Assembly (NCBI GenBank): GCA_036873755.1
Contig: JAVTVY010017285.1
Location: 1-64,000, forward strand
Reading direction: 5' to 3'
Length of the DNA stretch: 64,000 nt
From: Hanleya hanleyi
Lineage: Eukaryota; Mollusca; Polyplacophora; Lepidopleurida; Hanleyidae
Below are positions 31,001-44,800 of the stretch, piece after piece (position 1 is the first letter of the stretch; every line of letters starts with the position of its first letter). The notes below the pieces were generated by a model. The model saw only the letters and a list, made by a program, of their open reading frames with translations, was not told the origin of the DNA and did not search any database. The translations under genes and the position numbers were made by a program.

Positions 31001-32386
31001 AATGACGATATATATAACCGCGAATCGGAAATCTGTCCAACCGAAGAAGCTCTAGGTAATCATCCACATGGTGGTTGGTTTCAGGCTATTGACATTAGAT
31101 CGACGATCTTGCATATAGGCAATATTCTTCATTCGATTCGTCTTGATATAATATATCTCTCCACTCTCCTTTGTTATTTGTTTTAAACTATATATACATG
31201 TAAAGATATCAACTGAATTAAGAAAGGTGTTATGCAATATAAATAAAAAATTTTGTTAATGGACCGCGAAATCTGAATAGGAAGAGGCTTTTGAACTGCA
31301 ATTTCTAGGAAATACCGGTATCGACAATTACCTGTGTATCTATTGCAGATCTCTCATGCGAAAAGAAAGCGCGTCGAACTGAGATTATTGGAAACCTACC
31401 TTATGACGTGCAATTATCTATAGACAGTCCGCGTCAGATATGGAAGCTGAAACAATGTCCAGTCCGCTATTAACAGCTGACTACAATATCTGGACTTTTG
31501 ACTCTGATTCACACAGAACTGTTATTAATATTATATTATATATAGAATAAGGGGAAACATGGCATGCAAAAGTTTCTCAAATGGACTTCAACCGAGAAAA
31601 AAAGTAAAACCTCTCTCTATGTATTCAGTGGTATGGCTATTACCTGATACACATTCATATAGGTGCCATATATTTTAACGAGTGTGGCCCCCCCCAATTA
31701 ATTTACATATATTATCATCTCTTAAGCTGATGAATAATTGAAAAAAAATCAACCTACTGAAACGAACATCCTATATTTCCTTAAATAGGAACTATTGGTT
31801 CTCTTGAGCTGACTCTGATACACACAGATAGACGTACACCCCTCTGAACAATGCAATAATTATGTTGAGGAGCGCGAAAAGACCTGTTTTCCTCATTTGG
31901 AATTTCCGATGGGTATACCTGTAATATATTTAGGGAATCTGCTTCTATCAAGGGACTAGTTTTGTAATGTTACCATTTTATCATATTTTGCGCCTCTGTC
32001 AAATTTATTATTTGCATTAGTTAATTCAAAAAAATTCAGCTAGGAAAACACCGCGCAGTGAATCGTCGTATTCAACGAAATAATGAACTTCAGAGTGTAG
32101 AAAGTACCGAGACACAAGCTATACATTATTCGCAGAAGTTGATGAATGTGTATTACAAAATTACAGAAGATTGACTTTAACGTACTCTGATATGTCATGA
32201 AAAGTATGCATACCTGGTACACTTGATGCTCCTGTTGTGACGGAATGCCAATTTCCTTCACTACGGAGTCACTAAGTTGGTTCCCCACTGCAGACTGAAA
32301 TCCATTTTCTTTATATTCAGTTCCAAGGTTTTCGATTTACTATACAGATTATCACACAAAGTTCCACGAGATTTTCAAATATTCTA

Positions 32387-32560
32387 TGGGTGGGTGACCG
32401 GGTGGTGTACTGGCTAGGCTGCTCAATGTCTAAGATAATAAGAACTGTGGACACTCTCGTGTCCTGGCACATGTAGGTACTGTCACTATATGACTGACAA
32501 ATTGTTGAAAACGACCGTTAAATTCTAGACACTCACTCACTCGCTCACTTACTCACTCAA
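32387..32560 (+). repeat. tRNA-derived SINE-like repeat, duplicated copy
   Basis: Copy of 27077-27250 carried by the 5310-bp duplication. Confidence 0.4.
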
Positions 32561-33052
32561 GTATTTTAACTTTGGAATGACGTCTACGATTGAGCCACAT
32601 TCACTGCTGTTTCAATAGCATTTTCATCGTGGATATTTACATCGATTCCTATTTAAATATCTAATTTCCATAACCTTCATACCCCGTATCTGTTCGAAAT
32701 TTACGAAATATTCCGCAGCTCGAAGACTTCTTTATTTAAAAGGGCAGGGAAGCGTTCAATCCATAAATGTCCACTTTCGCTTTCAAGACAAACGGGAGTG
32801 AGGCCAGACGAGATGCCGCTGACATCAGTGACGCCGCATTATGAAGTTGCGAGTCCAAAACATTCAGAATTCAGTGACGTTTCGTTGCTGTCCCTTGTGA
32901 CTGCGCCGCAACTTTCGCAAATGGATATGTTGGATACTTGGAGCCGCCTTGATAGCCATTAATTTCAATTTTACCCAAACATAAATTTCAAATAAATCTC
33001 ATCGAGCATGTACACAGTGAGCATATATGTGATGTATTGTATAGACATAGAC

Positions 33053-33397
33053 TTACCCGGCCATTATGGGGAACATCTGGAAGTCTGGATGGTTCTCATA
33101 ATCCATGTCAAGAAGAATAGTGTCCGTTCCTGCGAAGTCTACTCGGGGTTCGAGCTCTCCTTTGATTCGGCTTAGCCCCACACCACTACCCTTCGCGCTA
33201 TATGTCAGCGACACATCTTTATGTTCTCTGCGCAATTCAGTGTATGTTCCCATCCAGACTTGGTAGACTTCCCGTGGGAACGACGCTCCGGCCCCGAAGA
33301 TATTCACGGGTTCTGCTTTCGCGCTATAATAACTGAATACCAAAATAAACACAACTTTTGTGCCCCACAGGTCCCGTCCATATTTACAAGGTGTCAT
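33053..33397 (-). CDS. Duplicate first exon of the PstS-like domain protein
   Basis: Its translation is identical to that of 27743-28087, and it has the same GTAAGT donor. Two identical exons 5310 bp apart mean either a very recent tandem duplication or an assembly duplication. If real, the locus has at least two alternative first exons or gene copies. Confidence 0.55.
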   Translation of the reverse strand: MTPCKYGRDLWGTKVVFILVFSYYSAKAEPVNIFGAGASFPREVYQVWMGTYTELRREHKDVSLTYSAKGSGVGLSRIKGELEPRVDFAGTDTILLDMDYENHPDFQMFPIMAG

Positions 33398-36300
33398 TGT
33401 CCGTTCACTGGCGATTCGGTATAGAAGCAGCGGTCTCACAAGCATAATATGCTAGTTATCTTGTCTAGTCAAAGATAAAACCCACGTTGATGCAAACAAT
33501 ATATAGATTTAGCATTTTAACTAATTTTGCAGCCAAAAACCCAGTGGCCGCTGTACGCACATACACTGCTCTTGTCTAAATCATCTCATCCGTATGGGTT
33601 CGGATTACGGCTAAGAGTTACCGAATCGTTCAGCCACCATCCGCACGTTAACTTCGAATATACCGAGCTTTTCGCCGATCGAACTGTAAGTTTGTACGAA
33701 AGCTCTCGCGTCAACCTTTACTAAAGGTTGAATATGAGTGATTACTTGTTCCGGTTGAATTCAATACACCTCAGGTGCCAGTACCGTTGATATCACCCGA
33801 ACAAAATAAATTAATAACGCTTAATGACGATATATATAACCGCGAATCGGAAATCTGTCCAATCGAAGAAGCTCTAGGTAATCATCCACATGGTGGTTGG
33901 TTTCAGGCTATTGACATTAGATCGACGATCTTGCATATAGGCAATATTCTTCATTCGATTCGTCTTGATATAATATATCTCTCCACTCTCCTTTGTTATT
34001 TGTTTTAAACTATATATACATGTAAAGATATCAACTGAATTAAGAAAGGTGTTATGCAATATAAATAAAGAATTTTGTTAATGGACCGCGAAATCTGAAT
34101 AGGAAGAGGCTTTTGAACTGCAATTTCTAGGAAATACCGGTAACGACAATTACCTGTGTATCCATTCCGGACCTCTCATGCGAAAAGAAAGCGCGTCGAA
34201 CTGAGATTATTGGAAACCTACCTTATGACGTGCAATTATCTATAGACAGTCCGCGTCAGATATGGAAGCTGAAACAATGTCCAGTCCGCTATTAACAGTT
34301 GACTACAATATCTGGACTTTTGACTCTGATTCACACAGAACTGTTATTAATATTATATTATATATAGAATAAGGGGAAACATGGCATGCAAAAGTTTCTC
34401 AAATGGACTTCAACCGAGAAAAAAAGTAAAACCTCTCTCTATGTATTCAGTGGTATGGCTATTACCTGATACACATTCATATAGGTGCCATATATTTTAA
34501 CGAGTGTGGCCCCCCAATTAATTTACATATATTATCATCTCTTAAGCTGATGAATAATTGAAAAAAAATCAACCTACAGAAATGAACATCCTATTTCCTT
34601 AAATAGGAACTATTGGTTCTCTTGAGCTGACTCTGATACACACAGATAGACGTACACCCCTCTGAACAATGCAATAATTATGTTGAGGAGCGCGAAAAGA
34701 CCTGTTTTCCTCATTTGGAATTTCCGATGGGTATACCTGTAATATATTTAGGGAATCTGCTTATATCAAGGGACTAGTTTTACCAGTGGCCGCTGTACGC
34801 ACATACACTGCTCTTGTCTAAATCATCTCATCCGTATGGGTTCGGATTACGGCTAAGAGTTACCGAATCGTTCAGCCACCATCCGCACGTTAACTTCGAA
34901 TATACCGAGCTTTTCGCCGATCGAACTGTAAGTTTGTACGAAAGCTCTCGCGTCAACCTTTACTAAAGGCTGAATATGAGTGATTACTTGTTCCGGTTGA
35001 ATTCAATACACCTCAGGTGCCAGTACCGTTGATATCACCCGAACAAAATAAATTAATAACGCTTAATGACGATATATATAACCGCGAATCGGAAATCTGT
35101 CCAATCGAAGAAGCTCTAGGTAATCATCCACATGGTGGTTGATTTCAGGCTATTGACATTAGATCGACGATCTTGTATATAGGCAATATTCTTCATTCGA
35201 TTCGTCTTGATATAATATATCTCTCCACTCTCCTTTGTTATTTGTTTTAAACTATATATACATGTAAAGATATCAACTGAATTAAGAAAGGTGTTATGCA
35301 ATATAAATAAAGAATTTTGTTAATGGACCGCGAAATCTGAATAGGAAGAGGCTTTTGAACTGCAATTTCTAGGAAATACCGGTATCGACAATTACCTGTG
35401 TATCTATTCCAGATCTCTCGTGCGAAAAGAAAGGGCGTCGAACTGAGATTATTGGAAACCTACCTTATGACGTGCAATTATCTATAGACAGTCCGCGTCA
35501 GATATGGAAGCTGAAACAATGTCCAGTCGCTATTAACAGCTGACTACAATATCTGGACTTTTGACTCTGATTCGCACAGAACTGTTATTAATATTATATT
35601 ATATATAGAATAAGGGGAAACATGGCATGCAAAAGTTTCTCAAATGGACTTCAACCGAGAAAAAAAGTAAAACCTCTCTCTATGTATTCAGTGGTATGGC
35701 TATTACCTGATACACATTCATATAGGTGCCATATATTTTAACGAGTGTGGCCCCCCCAATTAATTTACATATATTATCATCTCTTAAGCTGATGAATAAT
35801 TGAAAAAAAATCAACCTACAGAAATGAACATCCTATATTTCCTTAAATAGGAACTATTGGTTCTCTTGAGCTGACTCTGATACACACAGATAGACGTACA
35901 CCCCTCTGAACAATGCAATAATTATGTTGAGGAGCGCGAAAAGACCTGTTTTCCTCATTTGGAATTTCCGATGGATATACCTGTAATATATTTAGGGAAT
36001 CTGCTTATATCAAGGGACTAGTTTTACCAGTGGGCGCTGTACGCACATACACTGCTCTTGTCTATATCATCTCATCCGTATGGGTTCGGATTACGGCTAA
36101 GAGTTACCGAATCGTTCAGCCACCATCCGCACGTTAACTTGGAATATACCGAGCTTTTCGCCGATCGAACTGTAAGTTTGTACGAAAGCTCTCGCGTCAA
36201 CCTTTACTAAAGGCTGAATATGAGTGATTACTTGTTTCGGTTGAATTCAATACACCTCCGGTGCCAGTACCGTTGATATCACCTGAACAAAATAAATTAA

Positions 36301-37230
36301 TAACGCTTAATGACGATATATATAACCGCGAATCGGAAATCTGTCCAACCGAAGAAGCTCCAGGTAATCATCCACATGGTGGTTGGTTTCAGGCTATTGA
36401 CATTAGATCGATGATCTTGCATATAGGCAATATTCTTCATTCGATTCGTCGTGATATAATATATCTCTCCACTCTCCTGTGTTATTTGTTTTAAACTATA
36501 TATACCTGTAAAGATATCAACTGAATTAAGAAAGGTGTTATGCAATATAAATAAAGAATTTTGTTAATGGACCGCGAAATCTGAATAGGAAGGGGCTTTT
36601 GAACTGCAATTTCTAGGAAATACCGGTATCGACAATTACCTGTGTATCTATTCCAGATCTCTCATGCGAAAAGAAAGCGCGTCGAACTGAGATTATTGGA
36701 AACCTACCTTATGATGTGCAATTATCTATAGACAGTCCGCGTCAGATATGGAAGCTGAAACAATGTGCAGTCCGCTATTAACAGCTGACTACAATATCTG
36801 GACTTTTGACTCTGATTCACACAGGTGAACCAAATTAATATAATCCAAATGTTTCCAAATAAACCCGGATTGGTTCAACATTAAAAAAAAATCGATTCAG
36901 TGGAGATGTAAAGTAATTTACCATTTTCTTTCTTTCTTTTTTTTGTTAATATTTCTAATCAAGCTGCTTGCATAATGCAAGAGGTTCTAAAGGTCATGAC
37001 CAATCAATATTTGATTCGTATGCGTCCTCAGATATACAATATATGATATACCATATATGATGATATACATAGGCTGTGCACAGGCGATAGAATGTGGATG
37101 TTGTGGATGTACAATGTGGTTCGCCAGCTCGAACTGACGCCATGTGGCTACGTGTACCAAGGGTTAAATGACGCATGCCCATGTCGTTTTTCTGGACGTC
37201 ACAAAGGCAACGTCATAATGTAACCACGTT

Positions 37231-38085
37231 ATAAGGGACCGGGCAAAAATTATTAGGGGTGCGGGACCGGTTAATTTAGGGCAGGGACCAACAGTTTTTT
37301 AACCGCTTCTCGACTTTTTTGTCGCATTGATGAGCGGGACCAAAGTTATTTTTTATCGAAATTCACAGGGACAAATATAGGACGGTTTGACCAACCAGAG
37401 CCTCAGTTGCATAAAATTGACTATATTTGAACACCCACCCCACAGGGAAAAATATATGACGATTTGACCAGCCAGAGCCTCAATTGCACAAAATTGACTA
37501 TATTTGAACACCCACCCCAACCCTTTAAATCATATCTTATTGCATATATATGCACACAAGGTAAATAGCATCCTCATTCTCAGGCTATTATTATTATATT
37601 ACATTCCATAATATGCCCTAATTTCACAATCCATCATTCTGTCAAGCTGACCCCTTCTAAGTTTTCCAATACCAGTCAGCGCGCAACCAATCGATAGCAT
37701 CCGCATGCCACATCCGGCAGGTACATGTAATTCAGCCTGCAGTCTATATACGATTCCCTGTAGAGTGGCATGCTGACAGCAAAATACGAGCGTAGCGTGC
37801 AAGATCTATGGCATTACGTTCCGTAACTTGTGATTCCGCTTAACCCGGGGCTAGGGGCTGTATGAACCCATGCACTTAAAGATCCTCATGGCGCTCATAT
37901 TGCATTGTTCCGACTCCGATTATTAAATGTCAAATTGCAACGGGACATCAACTTTTATTGTTGACTTCTCGCACGGGACACATAGTTTTTTTTTAACTGT
38001 AAAGGTGGTGTAGAAGACTTTTTTAAACACATTTTCTCAAAATTCACCAGTCCCGCCCCCTGGTAATTTTTGCTCGGTCAATTTC
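37231..38085. mobile_element. Possible 0.85-kb element with terminal inverted repeats
   Basis: The left end 'gggaccgggcaaaaattatt' and the inverse of the right end 'gaccgagcaaaaattacc' match, and both continue into 'gcgggac'. Inside are two direct copies of a 78-bp unit (37368-37523) and a retroelement fragment (37585-37950). No transposase is present. From 36826 to 37230 I see nothing recognisable. Confidence 0.4.
37585..37950 (+). repeat. Retroelement 3'-region fragment (plus orientation)
   Basis: It includes 'agcaaaatacgagcgtagcg', 'attccgcttaacccggggct' and 'gaacccatgcactt', the inverse of the 61.7-61.9 kb sequence. It is truncated and non-coding. Confidence 0.6.
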
Positions 38086-38794
38086 GTAACATTTTGGAAC
38101 ACAAATTATTACTTTCGGCGAAAAGTGTTTAATTCGATAAATCGAATCAAATTAAATTTAAGAATTATCAGAAATGCCGGTAGATAGTTAACGATAACGG
38201 ACCAGACGCTTGTAATGCAGATTTTGCAAGTTAGAAAGATATATATATTCTTGATATATATTGATCCTTTTACCCCTCAGCCCATAGGGATGAGAGGTCT
38301 TACAATCGGTTTGTACCAGGGGCCGCGGAGCGGGTCGGGGGGGGACCGCAATGTCGTAAGTCCTTAGATAGCACCAGTCCAACATTTAACATGCCCGGTA
38401 TAGGAGTTCAGCTCCTCCCCCTCCCCCACTTTCAAATGTGCTCCGCGGCTCCTGTCATACGATCGTTCGTCCGTCAACAGTTTTCTTTTCTGGTCCATAT
38501 CTCGGTTACTATTTGACGGAGAAGCTAACATGGAAAATGCTTAGTATCTGACCGATGTGCATTGTCAGTTGTTCTTCCGCGTTTTGGTGATTTTTCACAG
38601 AGATATGGGCCCTAATCCAGTCCAACAAGAATTGTCCGGTCCATATCCCAGTAACTATTCAACTTATTCAACTTTGAAGCCTATATGGAACATGCTTAGT
38701 ATCTTGCAGATGTGCAGGGTGGGTTCTTTTCCTGGTCCCATTTCTACCGCATTAAAAACATTGATACATTAGTTACTTCATGCTTAGTACCGTG

Positions 38795-39181
38795 TAGATT
38801 ACAAGCGTCTAGCCCGTCATTCATAATTCAGCCGTCGTCCATTAGAGAATATCCGCGTCCATAATCCAAAGACTTATTCCATATTCCATATAACAGTATT
38901 AGCACCAAATTCAAAAAGACAATCATAGTATACATAAACATAGGCTTGTTTCCTGCAAGAGAGAAGCGGTCAACAGTTTTCAATGATGCCGGCAAGACAT
39001 CATGATGTTCCAAAAATATCAACTCCGTATCGCTGATCAATATTCTTAATCCATAATATTCGTTGTGAAGTCGTCGTCTAAAGAATGATGTATCTCTGTC
39101 ACGCTTTGATTGTGACTGTTCATATGAGTACCATCAGGATCTTGAAGTACATGGGTTCATACGGCCCCTAGCCCCGGGTTA
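38795..39181 (-). repeat. Retroelement 3'-end fragment, interrupted after 39181
   Basis: Closely matches 61391-61773, including the terminal 'attacaagcgtctag' and 'aagcggtcaacagttttcaa'. It continues at 39660 after a 478-bp insertion. Confidence 0.7.
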
Positions 39182-39659
39182 AAGGTGAACTGCAAAGCTT
39201 TTAATTTTATCTAAATTGTTGCTTATATAGATCTTGTCTTATGTGACATAACTTTTATACGTTTTTGGGGCAAATATAGTTTGCAAAATTGTACTAATAA
39301 CAATATTTAAGTTATCCTGTTATAAATCCGTCTTGAAAACTTGCATCGCTTGTCTCTCTTGGTTTGTAGAACGTTATGACGTTATAGTGGTCCCCTTCAT
39401 TCAAGTTTTATTCAAATGTGACGTCATGCTACGTCGGATGAATGAACGAGGGCCACTATAACGTCATGACGTTCCAAAAACAACGGGAGGCAAGCGATGA
39501 CGTTTTTAAAAGTTCTGGCTCTCGGTATAAGTTTTGACTTCTCATATACCCAAAATAAAACAATAACCCACAGAACTATTACCACACATAATTCTAACAA
39601 CTATAGAAGTTCTTGTTTTAGGACATTTTAACAGAACATTGGAAAGCTTTTCAGTTCAC
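39182..39659. mobile_element. MITE-like insertion with AGGTGAACTG termini and an inner palindrome
   Basis: Ends are AGGTGAACTG-aaagctttt and its inverse, and it interrupts a retroelement fragment. Inside, 39343-39502 is itself an imperfect palindrome (arms around 'gacgttatagtgg'). No open frame is present. The host sequence at the junctions is slightly rearranged, so the target duplication is unclear. Confidence 0.5.
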
Positions 39660-39945
39660 CTGAATTAGACACGCGGAATTAGACACAAGTTACGAAACGT
39701 AGCGCCATAGATCTTGCACGCTACGTTCGTATTTTGCTATCAGCATGCGATATGTATCGCCAAATTTGAGTGGAGGCGCTTGGTGGAATAGCCCTGTTTT
39801 GTAAGTTTCTGCAACAATGTTTTGTGACGTTGATTAAAATCGTCACATTTAACACAGGATCTAGCAAATGCTACTAAGCGAGATATGTATACGCCATATG
39901 CAGGTCCCACTGGAATATTACTGTCCGTAATGTCCACTAACTGTC
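39660..39945 (-). pseudogene. Retroelement fragment encoding the C-terminus of its reverse transcriptase
   Basis: In the minus frame it reads SNIPVGPAYGVYISRLVAFA, then CVKCDDFNQRHK. The same stretch is present, out of frame, in the element at 61.9-62.05 kb. It is the 5' continuation of 38795-39181. Confidence 0.6.
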
Positions 39946-40129
39946 CAATACTGGTAGCTTTTGTCCATTTCCCTCAACCTTTACATGAATACATACTTTC
40001 CCGGGCCGTAAGCCTTTAGCGGAATGTTTGGAACATATTTGGTACATTTTGGTACATCGGCGAAGCATGATCCCCATTCTTTCATTTATATACAAACATT
40101 AAGTGCTACGTCATGTTACCTATGCTGCT

Positions 40130-41610
40130 ATGTACCGAGGTTTCAGACCTTTTGGTCTTTGATATATGTTGGCATTTGTGGGAAGTTGATGCTGGGTCGA
40201 CATCGGGCCTTACAGACTAGCGTTTTGTGTTAAATGCCGTCATTTTCATCTGACTACGATACAACTCACCAATCCCCAGTGTACGAGTTGTCAGAGCGAA
40301 ACAGCTCACCAATTACCAATATACGAGTTGTCAGAACATTTCCATCATAGCTCTCTATATTTGTATCTAATACCGCTTATGCCGGTGCTAGGGGCCGTGT
40401 GGTCATATCATCCAAGTTGCCACATGAACAGGTACAATAAAAGCGTACCTGAGATACAACACATATCACGAATCGTTAGATTCTTGGTATGTGCTTTAGA
40501 ATAGGTTAACCGGAAGACTATACTGTGAAGCCATGTGGCTCTGTCAGTATGTCGGCATCTCTTCCCACTTCCCTTATATGTGTTGTAATTTTTACCTATA
40601 TATGGCGAGATTCTGCTGGTGGACGTTTCGTCCCCGAGGCCCGCCCCCTGTACAGACCTTTTGGTCTTTGATATATGTTGGCACTTGTGGGAAGTTGATG
40701 CTGGGTCGACATCGGGCCTTACAGACTAGTCTTTTGTGTTAAATGCCGTCATTTTCATCTGACGACGATACAGCTCACCAATCCCAATGTACGAGTTGTC
40801 AGAGCGAAACAGCTCACCAATTACCAATATACGAGTTGTCAGAGCATTTCCATCATAGCTCTCTATATTTGTATCTAATACCGCTTATGCCGGTGCTAGG
40901 GGCCGTGTGGTCATATCATCCAAGTTGCCACATGAACAGGTACAATAAAAGCGTACCTGAGATACAACACATATCACGAATCGTTAGATTCTTGGTATGT
41001 GCTTTAGAATAGGTTAACCAGAAGACTATTCTGTGAAGTCATGTGACGCAGTCAGTATGTCGGCACCTCTTCCCACTTCCCTTATATGTGTTGTAATTTT
41101 TACCTATATATGGCGAGATTCTGCTGGTGGACGTTTCGTCCCCGAGGCCCGCCCCCTGTACAGACCTTTGGTCTTTGATATATGTTGGCATTTGTGGGAA
41201 GTTGATGCTGGGTCGACATCGGGCCTTACAGACTAGTCTTTTGTGTTAAATGCCGTCATTTTCATCTGACTACGATACAGCTCACCAATCCCCAGTGTAC
41301 GAGTTGTCACAGCGAAACAGCTCACCAATTACCAATATACGAGTTGTCAAATCATTTCCATCATAGCTCTCTATATTTGTATCTAATACCGCTTATGCCG
41401 GTGCTAGGGGCCGTGTGGTCATATCATCCAAGTTGCCACATGAACAGGTACAATAAAAGCGTACCTGAGATACAACACATATCACGAATCGTTAGATTCT
41501 TGGTATGTGCTTTAGAATAGGTTTACCGGAAGACTATTCTGTGAAGTCATGTGGCTCTGTCAGTATGTCGGCGCCTCCTCCCACTTCCCTTATATGTGTT
41601 GTAATTCATT
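40130..41610 (+). repeat. 508-bp tandem repeats, three units
   Basis: 'cagaccttttggtctttgat' recurs at about 40146, 40654 and 41160. Each unit also has 'ggacgtttcgtccccgaggc' and 'gccggtgctaggggccgtgt'. Open frames of about 70 residues recur but show no domain. Confidence 0.8.
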
Positions 41611-41639
41611 ACAGAACACCCATCGATAGCTAGATAGTT

Positions 41640-42700
41640 ATATTAGAACGATATGCAAGAGGTGGGGAAAATTGACGACGTCTGGCGGCTGAAGAGCAAG
41701 CATATGACTCTACAGGAAAGCTTCCTTCGGCACCTCACACTCAAATCCGAGAATACGGTGGATTCTCGGACGTAGCCTTAGTATCACGGCCGCGCTTTTA
41801 TTGCAGATTTTCATGTGGAGACGATGAAGTATCCACTCAGCCCCTAGCACCGGCTTAAGCAGAATTAGATACGCTAGCTCGGGAGATATGATGACAGATC
41901 AGCTCAAAGAAATAACTCATCTGATATTAATGGATGAGTATCGAGGACGACTGATAGAGTAAACGCCTCAACATGGGGTAAACCGGGTAAATGCAAGAAT
42001 ACCCAGAAAAAACTATCCTGTAATGTCCGACGTCGTACGGCTTAAATTTCCCACCAAAACAATAAACATACATATATTTGACGAATGACATGTACAGAAG
42101 GCGGGCCTCGGGGACTACCAGTCCACCAGCAGAATCCTACCATATACAGGTAATAAACTGAAGCGATATGCAAGAGGTGGGAAAAATTGAAGACGACTGA
42201 AGAGCAACCATATGACTCTACGGGAAAGCTTTCCTCGGCACCTCACACTCAAACCCGAGAATACGGTGGAATATCGGACGTAGCCTCGGTATCTCAGCTG
42301 CACTTTTATTGCAGATCATGTGGAGATAATGAAGTATCCACATGGCCCCTAACACCGGCTTAAGCGGAATTAGATACGCTAGCTCGGAAGCTGTGATGGC
42401 AGATCAGCACAAAGAAAAAATCATCTGATGTTAATGCATGAGCATCGAGAACGTCTGATGGAGTAAACGTCTCAATATGGGGTAAACCTGGTAAACGTAA
42501 GAATACCCAGAAAAACTATCCTGGCCAGCCTTGAGCATTTCCATCTTATTTTCCATTTTACGAGATGGAAAGCTGAATTGTCAAGTTTTACACGGATAAG
42601 GGGCGAATGCCCGACGTCGTACGGCTTAAATTTTCCACCAAAACAATAAACCTACATATATTTGTCGAATGACATGTACAGAGAGCGGGCCTCGGAGGCT
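41640..42700 (-). repeat. 516-bp tandem repeats, two inverted units
   Basis: 'gatatgcaagaggtggg' recurs at about 41652 and 42168. The units are diverged inverses of the 508-bp family, so 40.1-42.7 kb is a large inverted array. From 42700 to 44240 I see nothing recognisable. Confidence 0.7.
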
Positions 42701-44239
42701 AACAGTCTACCAGCAAAATCCTACCTTATACCGGTCATTAATAGAGATAAATGTGATAAATAAGGTATATATCTATATTGTGTTTAGGAAATGCGATAGC
42801 ATTCTTCTATACGCCCAGAAAATATGCAATCACATACAATGGGTTACAAATATTAATATGTAAAAAACGTAACCACAAAAAGCAATCAATAGATCTTCCA
42901 GATAGCAGGCGAAACGTTCACGAATACATGAACCGGAGAGACAGGGTTAAATGAATGCTTCTCTCAAATCAGATATGTTTCTCAGATTAGCCTTTTTCCT
43001 AAATATAAATTTTACCAAATGTCTCTCTTTACATATGATGGAAATGTATTATTTTATTAATTTCTCTGTTTTATTTCCCAGCACTTGTGCTGCGCGAAGA
43101 CAAGGCTGTTTTAACTGATGACGCTGTATTAAGGATTAGATCGTGTTTTACAGATTAGCCCAACACAACTTCCATAACGATATGTGTTTATTATTACAAT
43201 TTATACCACTCGGGATCTATACAGCGGTAAAATATGTTCATATGCTCATTGTTGATAGACTAGTATGCCGATATGAAAATCGATACTGCATCGTTTCATA
43301 AATCTCTTGTAGGAAACCACCTAGTGTTTTTATTATTTTTGTTTCATACACATTTGGAATTGGTGCCAACTCTCATATGGAATAAGCTTTTCGATTATTG
43401 ACGCGGAAATTCTTTTATGGACGACGTATGAATATTGAATGTCGGATCTGACGCTTGCACCTTTGACGTAATTTTGAATTTCTCATGACGTTGCTGTGAC
43501 GTTATTTGGCGCTCAGAGCAGCAAATTACGCAATCTCAGTAAACTCAGATATAATATCACGGAATATTATATCTGAATTCAGCCTTATATGAATCCCGTG
43601 CGAGTTGAAACTACTATTGTTAGCCAATCAGATGGATAGCTGGTTGTAAATCACACCCACAGTAATTACACACGGTAGCTCGTGGTCTAATATATAAACA
43701 TTATCCTGAAACAGTTTCCAAATATGGCATCATTTCTAGACAGGGTCCGTAAACATCAAAGAGTTTACTCCCGTCGAAAAGTCTGGCTTTGTTAGGGGTA
43801 GAAAATATCAAAAGATTGCGCCGTGCGAAGATGTTAATCTCCTTGAAGTAAACGTCAATCATTATCAGAGCGAAAAGGTTGAAATGGTCGTGATTGGCTT
43901 ATTATGCGATCTCGTAGAATATCGGCGAACATTTCGCACGAAGTTTTCATAGCGTTACGTCTAGATGGTATTCCCCTGATTTACCATCTTGGTTTACCTA
44001 GATTGCAAATTACGTCAAGATCGCCAAGAAAATGGCGGCACCCCGAGGCTCAGAATAAGACTACGAAATGAGTAAAATAATACTTCTCTGTCTGACGAGA
44101 AACATTGTCGCACATTATCTGGAAGTACAAACCTTCACAATGATTTGAAATTGAGTGAAGCATTCCTTAATCCCGTTCATAAATCTTTAGAAGATATCAT
44201 GGAAACACAATGATTATTAATCTCGATATATATTTAAGT

Positions 44240-44800
44240 GTCTGATCCGTCATTCAATATTTAGCCGCCGTCCATTAAAGAATTTTCGCGTCCATAACCT
44301 AAAGACCTAATTCATATAATAACATTAGCATCAGTTTAATATAGAATAAATCATAGTATTCATAAAGCTAGGCTAATTTCCTACAAGACAGAAGCGGTCA
44401 ACAGTTTTCAATGATGCCAGCAACACATCATGATGTTCTAACATTAGCAAATCCGTAGCGCTGATCAATATTCTTCATCCATATGATATACGTTATAAAC
44501 TCGTTATCTAGAATATAATGTATCTCAGTCACGCTTTAATTGTGACTGTTCATATAAACACTATGACGATCTTGAAATAAATGGGGCTTATATGGCCCCT
44601 GGCTCCGAGTTAAGCGGATTTAGACACAAGTTACGAAACGTACCGCCATATATCTTGCAAGGCTACGCTCGTATTTTGCTATCAGCATATGGCGTTGATT
44701 GAAATCGTCACAAATAACACAGGATCTAGCAAATGCGTCTAAGCGAGATATGTATACGCCATATGCAGGTTCGTCTGGTATATTACTATGGGCTGAGGGG
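44240..44800 (-). repeat. Retroelement 3'-end fragment
   Basis: Diverged copy of 61.39-62.03 kb, including 'gaagcggtcaacagttttca' and, in the minus frame, YGVYISRLDAFARSC. It carries an internal deletion of about 80 bases. Confidence 0.6.

Larger units (their letters stand above)
26206..36825 (+). repeat. Six-unit tandem array (about 1.24 kb; two units extended to 2.8 kb)
   Basis: Units begin at about 26206, 29029, 30271, 31520, 34338 and 35580, each with 'ttatattatatatagaataa'. Units 1 and 4 carry an extra segment of about 1.58 kb (26653-28230 and 31963-33540). Units 1-3 and 4-6 form a duplication with a 5310-bp period. The 77- and 61-residue frames repeated in every unit have no recognisable domain and one is interrupted in unit 5, so I do not call them genes. 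The end of the array at 36825 is a clean break after 'gattcacacag'. Confidence 0.85.

Noticed and set aside
40530..41236. Hammerhead ribozyme suspected from GGGACGAAAC on the minus strand
   Set aside because: No CTGATGA core lies at the required distance on that strand.
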